DNA of 64,000 nucleotides from Dipteris shenzhenensis (Eukaryota > Polypodiophyta > Polypodiopsida > Gleicheniales): the NCBI GenBank assembly GCA_047967505.1, contig CM106541.1; one strand, given 5' to 3'. A program made the position numbers and the translations under genes. Positions 58,940 to 64,000 of the stretch are shown here, in pieces (position 1 is the first letter of the stretch; every line of letters starts with the position of its first letter). The notes beneath the pieces are model-generated. The model made no database searches, was not told the origin of the DNA, and worked only from the letters and a program-made list of their open reading frames with translations.

Positions 58940-60480
58940 ATGAAGTTTAAATGACCAATAATAATGTAATTTCCACCTAGCACTTTCAATTCTATTGTGA
59001 GTGCTAATAAGTAGCAGTTGTGAGTTCAAAGTAGGTGATAATTAGCAATGGCAATAGTATTGTTATTGTTGACTACTAGTTGCTTGTACTAAGAGTGCTA
59101 AGCAGCACTAACAAGATTCTTATTTGTGGTAAATACCACTAGACACTACATGAGAGTTAAGTAGAAGTTGTGAAGCCACTATGAATGGTAACTAGCACTA
59201 CCATTATGTTATGAGTATTGACTAGAAGTTAGAACTCTATTTAGAGTGCTAGATAGTCCTTACAACTCTGTGGGTGATAAATAGTACTTCACACTAAATT
59301 GTGAGTGCTAACTTGCACGTGGGACTTCATGGATGATAACTAGGACTAGCAGCACTACTATTATTGTTGACTACCAGTTGCTTCCTTGACTGAGACTGCT
59401 AAGTACTAGTTACAAGTCTATTCTTACTACTAAATAGGACTTTCACTACCACTGTGAGTGCTAAATAGCACTTGAAACTCTATTGTGAGTGCCAGCTAGC
59501 ACTTTGACTTCTACATGTGCACTAGAAGCTCTAATGTGTTAAGCACTTGCTAAGTAGCACTTGAAGTATGTGATTTAAAAGTAGCACATAATAAATGTTA
59601 GTAAAAGTTGTGCTAGCACTTTTAGTATGTGCTAGTAAATGAAGTGCTAGTTGTTAAGCACTTGAAGTCTGTGAGTGTTAAGTAGCATTTCTGATTTAAA
59701 AGTAGATGATAATTAGCACTAGCAACAACGTTGTTATTTTGGGCTACTAATTACTTCTTGAATTGAGAGTGCTAAGTACCAGTCACAAGCTTGTTCTTAA
59801 ATAGCACTAGAAGCTCTAATGTGAGTGATAAAATATCACCTTGCAACTCCATTGTGAGTGCGAACTGGCACTTTCATTTTTGTTGCGAGTGCTAAGTACA
59901 CTTTTGATTCTATCATGAGTGCTAGGTAGTAGTTACGACCACTATGAGTGCTAACTAGCACTTAACGATTATATTGTGAGTATTGACTAGAACTTACAAC
60001 TCTATTTAGAGTGATAAATAGTGCTTATAATACTCTATTGTGGGTGTTAAATAGTACTTATAGCTATTATTACTATTTACCACTTCCATCTCTGTATAGT
60101 TGCCAATATTAGCATTTTGAACAATAACATGTTAGCAACAACACTATTAACATGCACACTTGTAATGCACACTAAAATGAGCTATGTGGTTAGCAACTCT
60201 GCTTTCAACAAATCTATTATGAATGCTAATTAGCACTTACATCTCTATATATTATCACTTATAACAACTTTTCTATGACTAACTAGTACTTTTATGTTTA
60301 TCTAGTTATAACAATAGCATTGTTAAAGACATGCTAGCAAAAGCACTATTAACATGCACACTGGTCATGAGCGCACTAAATTTAGTTTATGGTGAACAAC
60401 GCCACCATCAACAACTCTACTATGACTCCTAATTAGCACTTACATCTCCATATAGTATCATAGACTTATAGCTATGAGTA
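58940..60480. repeat. Degenerate satellite of AGTGCTA..TAGCACT palindromes
   Basis: About 1.5 kb is built from diverged units of roughly 30-40 bp: AACTCTATTGTGAGTGCTAA, then CTAGCACTT. The core AGTGCTAnnTAGCACT is its own reverse complement, so each unit can form a small hairpin. Unit length varies, and some units carry longer inserts such as TTGTTATTGTTGACTAC. No open frame of note. Confidence 0.85.
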
Positions 60481-60499
60481 ATATACTTCATCATAATAC

Positions 60500-62260
60500 T
60501 ATGTTGATGTTTGGCTTTGAATACATTTGTTGGCTAGCTTTTTCTAGTTCAAGTTTGAGTCACTGAAGCCTTACTTTGTCCACAAATTGAAGGACAAGTA
60601 TACATGTTGTTGTATATACCATGTGCAAATGTCCTTCTTGAAATATTCCTTCAACTAGATGCACTCTTGCAATTTTTGCCTCCACATATCTTCATGTCGA
60701 CGCGAACCCATTGTTTGTGGGGGTGGTAATAGAAGCAATGGATGTGCATTAACTGACCGCATGTACAAAGATGTCACTACTTTTGAGAATCAATATTGTG
60801 CCCAGAAAAAAATTCTTTCACCATAAAAAGTGTCTAAAAGGTGATGCACTTCATGTAAAGTGAAGCAATGCCATGCTACTTGCTTGAGATAGAATCTCAA
60901 GGGAAGAGTATTGCCATGAAGGTATTCAAAAAGTGGAGACACTTGACAAGAAGGGGAATAGAAAGAAAAGGAAATATCTGATGTGTAAGGATATGCAATG
61001 TAATGGTTTTCTTGTGATTTTATGAAGAGCTAGCTATGATACTCCATCAAACACAACTATGTATATCGTTGGCCATCTTTGCAACTTAAGGAATTCATTT
61101 TGAGATTCTTGGATGATTGATGATCTCTGTCATGGATCTTGTTGAAAACTACTCCTTTAATAAGCAAAATGAAATCCAATCTATGCATTGGCATTCTTTC
61201 CAAGTGGTAATATTTTTGCACATTACTTACTGTCGCAAGGGGATGAAGTCCTCATACTTCATTTCAAATGGTGGGGTCCATGACGCATTCTTTGTCTAGC
61301 ATTATTTCATTTTCACAAGAAGTGGTTGAAAGAATAGGGTTACATGCCCAAGTGGCATTGGGTTTGGCTAGATGGGGTTGCTTTTGAGTTCAAGGCTCGT
61401 AGACACCCTTTGTATTCTACTTTGTTGCAAAGTATATGCTAGAATGAGAGTATGGAGATGACCAAGGACTTCTTTAGATCAAGCCATGGAAAGGGAGAAC
61501 ATGATAGTACTAGTGCTATCATAAAGTGAGAATTTATGCGTGAGTAGCTGAGGGTAGATGGTGCCAATTTTAAGTCCGTAGTAGACATGGCTCTTTCTTA
61601 AATGCTAGCTTTTCTCATGGAGAAAAAGGAAGTAGGTCATGTGTTTTTGGAGATCAAGGTTGGAGATGTGAACTAAGAACAATAAGTGGAATTGTTATCC
61701 TATTCCAAATTCATGCTCAGTACATTTTTTGTGTGGTCACAATCGACGAGATTCAATAGGACTTGCAATTAGACTGTTTCCATGCCTTTGCATGCATTCA
61801 TGGGCTTTGGAAAATATGTCTTAATAAAACATGTGCGAGCGTGGAATTATCACATCCTGGTGCCATGGAATGTTTAGATTTAGGCTGAAGATACCTATGA
61901 TGAATTGACCTATGAAGGTCACCATGGTGTGCTAAGTGCCTTTTGGCATGCTAGAGATAGTTTTGTAGTGAGTGTTGCGGACTATAAAGTTGAAGGTGCT
62001 GATTTATACATTATAAAATACATTGAAGGTGCTGATTTATACATTATAAATTGCAAGGTCTTAGATAGTTAAGGGATTATATTATGTGCAAAGTGAGGGC
62101 TATACTTATGAATCCCTACAAAATAAGCCTAGATGGTGATGCTTTCACATCTTCTGTAGTATATGAAGATACTCATGCTGCCAGTTCCAAGAAACGCTGA
62201 ATGCTCACCAGTAGTCCAAACATCTATGAAGAACTCTACAATAAAATGCCTTTTGATTTA
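60500..62260 (+). pseudogene. Relic of a DDE/RNase-H-fold transposase-like protein
   Basis: The fragments keep the order of a TE-type protein family I know from plant and animal genomes. They are MDLVENYSFNKQNEIQSMHW (61126-61185), a strand FQVVIFLHITY, WHWVWLDGVAFEFKA (about 61355-61400, probably from a W-S-D-G original) and DFFRSSHGKGEHDSTSAIIK (about 61470-61528). A more distal part (KEVGHVFLEIKVGDVN, about 61628-61675) follows. Asp in ENYS/DLVE, Asp in W.DG and Glu in GKGEHD are plausible DDE residues. Many stops and frame changes show decay. A direct duplication of about 30 bp lies at 61990-62050. Superfamily unknown to me. Confidence 0.55.
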
Positions 62261-62716
62261 TGGCATGTAAAGGTTTAAGTAAAAATACATGTTTCAGGCT
62301 TATTTGTTTTCACTTTCTCAGAACATTAATATAATAGTGTAAAAGAGACTATTAACTAACATTGTTTACTTGCACTTCATAGGTCAATTTTGTCTTCATG
62401 TACATGCATTTTTCTTTGGTGTGCTTAGAGCTAACGTTATCTTTGCGTAGATGCATTCAAATTTTCCTCCTTCATTTCAGATCTGGTGGCTACATAGTAG
62501 CCATACACAAAGCAATAGCAACCCAACATCCTCTACTATAACTCCCCTAGTTATAGTAATAGTCTTCAAGAATACTATAGCCTTAGTCTCGCTTATATCT
62601 AACCTCATTGCCTCTCAATTTTGGAGCAATATAGCCACATATATGGTCACATATCTACATCAAAGAAGCGGCTTGATTTTGAGGTTGATTTCAGTTTGAC
62701 AGTAATTCCCCATGTG
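62261..62716. other. Unassigned AT-rich sequence
   Basis: The plus-strand frame at 62451-62699 has no recognisable motif. Nothing else is seen. Confidence 0.4.
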
Positions 62717-62940
62717 TTTAGGACATGAAAAGAAACACTCAATGTGAAACTTGCTTGCATTACATTAGGCTTTGATGAGGTTATATTTCATTCCCAATAC
62801 ACTTTTACCACATCCTATCACCTTTTTCCATAGGATGTGGCAAAAGAGTATGGGAAAAACTCTAAAATTTCATGAAAGGCCATTTTAGTTTAAGAAATTC
62901 CCTATTGAACTAGGTTGAGTGTTTCTTTTCATGTGCTAAA
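62717..62940. mobile_element. Foldback MITE-like element, 224 bp
   Basis: Its ends are inverted repeats: TTTAGGACATGAAAAGAAAC with ACTCAA at 62717-62743, and the complement ending at 62940, with one mismatch over 26 bp. A second, inner pair of arms (62791-62817 and 62830-62856, TTCCCA.. to CCACATCCTAT) forms a long stem around a 12-bp loop. There is no coding capacity. The target duplication is unclear. Confidence 0.75.
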
Positions 62941-62962
62941 GAGGTGGAGAAGCATTACAGTG

Positions 62963-63155
62963 AATCGCTTGTCATGGAGTTAACCAACGTAACCACTTCG
63001 ATTTGCTTGTCATGGAGTTAACCAATGTCATTACATTGAATTGCTTGTCATGGAGTTAACCAATGTAATTACATTGAATTGCTTATCATGGAGTTAACCA
63101 ATGTAATCACATTAAATTGCTTTTCATGGAGTTAACAAATGTAACTACATCATAT
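62963..63155. repeat. 38-bp tandem repeat, five units
   Basis: TTGCTTGTCATGGAGTTAAC followed by CAATGTAATTACATTGAA starts at 62965, 63003, 63041, 63079 and 63117, an exact 38-bp period with point differences. The second half, TGTAATTACA, is itself palindromic. Confidence 0.9.
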
Positions 63156-63261
63156 ATTGACTACAATGTGTCCAATATAACTACATTGGATTGCAACATT
63201 GTATTCCTTAGAAAACCTCACCCCCAAGAAAATATGTAATAAAAAAAATGGAGAAGAGAGG

Positions 63262-63392
63262 AAGGGCATAAAGCTTATGCTTGTGCATAAAGCTTACGCA
63301 TGAGCATAAGCCTTATGCATAAGAATAAAGCTTATGCATATGCAGGAAGCTTACGCTTATGCATGAAGAGCATGAGCTTAATGCATAAAGCA
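63262..63392. repeat. Cluster of AAGCTTATGCATAAGC-type palindromic repeats
   Basis: The words ATAAAGCTTATGC, TTATGCATAAG and GAAGCTTACGC alternate about eight times, giving many overlapping small palindromes. Confidence 0.8.
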
Positions 63393-63607
63393 ATTGAGGG
63401 GAAAATAGAAAAGGGGTGAGGGGATAAAGGGTCCTACGCCCACTCACTTGTTAGCACTTAAGGTGTTGCAAGTGTCCAATTTGAAAGATAAAATTCATGC
63501 AATAGAGATGAGAGATAGAGGGACTTGCCTCAAAATGTAAAGAGCCGGCTATGAGGTGGTTCTCTCGTAACAAAAGCAAGCCTAAACACATCATTCAACA
63601 TAAGACG

Positions 63608-63893
63608 TAAGGGAGGAAAGGGGAGAGAAAAGGAAAGGAGAGGGGGGTAAAGGGAGGGGAGGAAAGGGGATAGCAAAGGAAAGGGGAGAGGTAGAGAAAG
63701 AGAGGAAAGGGAGGAAAGGGGAGAGAGAAGAAAGGGGAAGAGAGGAAGGGGAAAGAGGGAGGAAAGGGGTGAGAGGGAAAGAAAAGGGAGAGGGGAGGAA
63801 AAGGGAGAGAGGAAGGGGAAGTGAGAGGGAAGGGGAGAGACGAAAAGGCAGTAAGGGAGATAAAAGAGCTTGAAAGGGGAGAGGGAGGGAATT
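63608..63893 (+). repeat. Polypurine tract (GGGAAAGGGGAGAG-like)
   Basis: Nearly 290 bp of A/G with only a few pyrimidines, built from AGGAAAGGGGAGAG units. Mirror-symmetric purine tracts like this can form triplex (H-DNA) structures. Confidence 0.85.
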
Positions 63894-64000
63894 TAGTTTT
63901 CTATCTCAAGCCTGTTTCTTCCCTATGCCTCTACCCCTTTGCCTCTTCCCTATTGCATGTAGAAAACAGGAAAAAAATCCACAGAAGAAGCTTTGAAAAG

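Noticed and set aside
1-64000. tRNA, rRNA, CRISPR and bacterial operon signals
   Set aside because: Looked for by eye and not found; repeats present are satellites, microsatellites or TE-derived.

Overview
The window looks like a gene-poor, repeat-rich stretch of nuclear DNA from a large-genome land plant. The evidence is a three-exon plant-type bHLH gene, a Tat-lineage Ty3 retrotransposon with two RNase H domains, a plant LINE, a PIF/Harbinger relic, a probable copia relic and many long compound microsatellites. Many old, heavily mutated insertions side by side suggest slow DNA turnover, as in gymnosperms or ferns. The species cannot be fixed from the sequence, and no organellar or bacterial signature was seen.

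Layout. 0.1-5.4 kb: decayed LINE (+). 8.2-9.4 kb: PIF/Harbinger transposase relic (-). 9.4-11.6 kb: a purine minisatellite and a 21-bp-unit satellite with higher-order organisation. 11.6-13.3 kb: probable Ty1/copia relic. 13-15.3 kb: CT/CA microsatellites. 17-18.3 kb: dispersed repeat with an inverted relative at 46-47 kb. 18.5-31.4 kb: a duplicated locus of two divergent, intron-containing, TE-like genes. 31.7-43.4 kb: an antisense Ty3 gag relic split by a complete 10-kb Tat element (32610-42692). 44-53 kb: low-content DNA with small duplications and one microsatellite. 53691-55028: the bHLH gene, the only intact gene I can support. 59-60.5 kb: a satellite of small palindromes. 60.5-62.3 kb: relic of a DDE-like transposase. 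62.7-63.9 kb: a foldback MITE, a 38-bp tandem repeat, a palindromic AAGCTTATGCAT cluster and a purine tract.

Most interesting part. At 18.5-31.4 kb a plus-strand gene occurs in two copies. Its N-terminal part looks like a ParB/Srx-type domain (GNHR motif) and its C-terminal part like a beta-class amino DNA methyltransferase (a DPPY-like motif, then a G.G AdoMet motif). A divergent gene with a Cys/His cluster lies upstream, and the space between the two genes carries four or five copies of the palindrome CGTATTAATACG. Both copies are broken, partly by a shared stop and partly by independent lesions. Splice sites that keep the reading frame show that they descend from a real spliced gene. A third, more degraded methyltransferase fragment lies just downstream.
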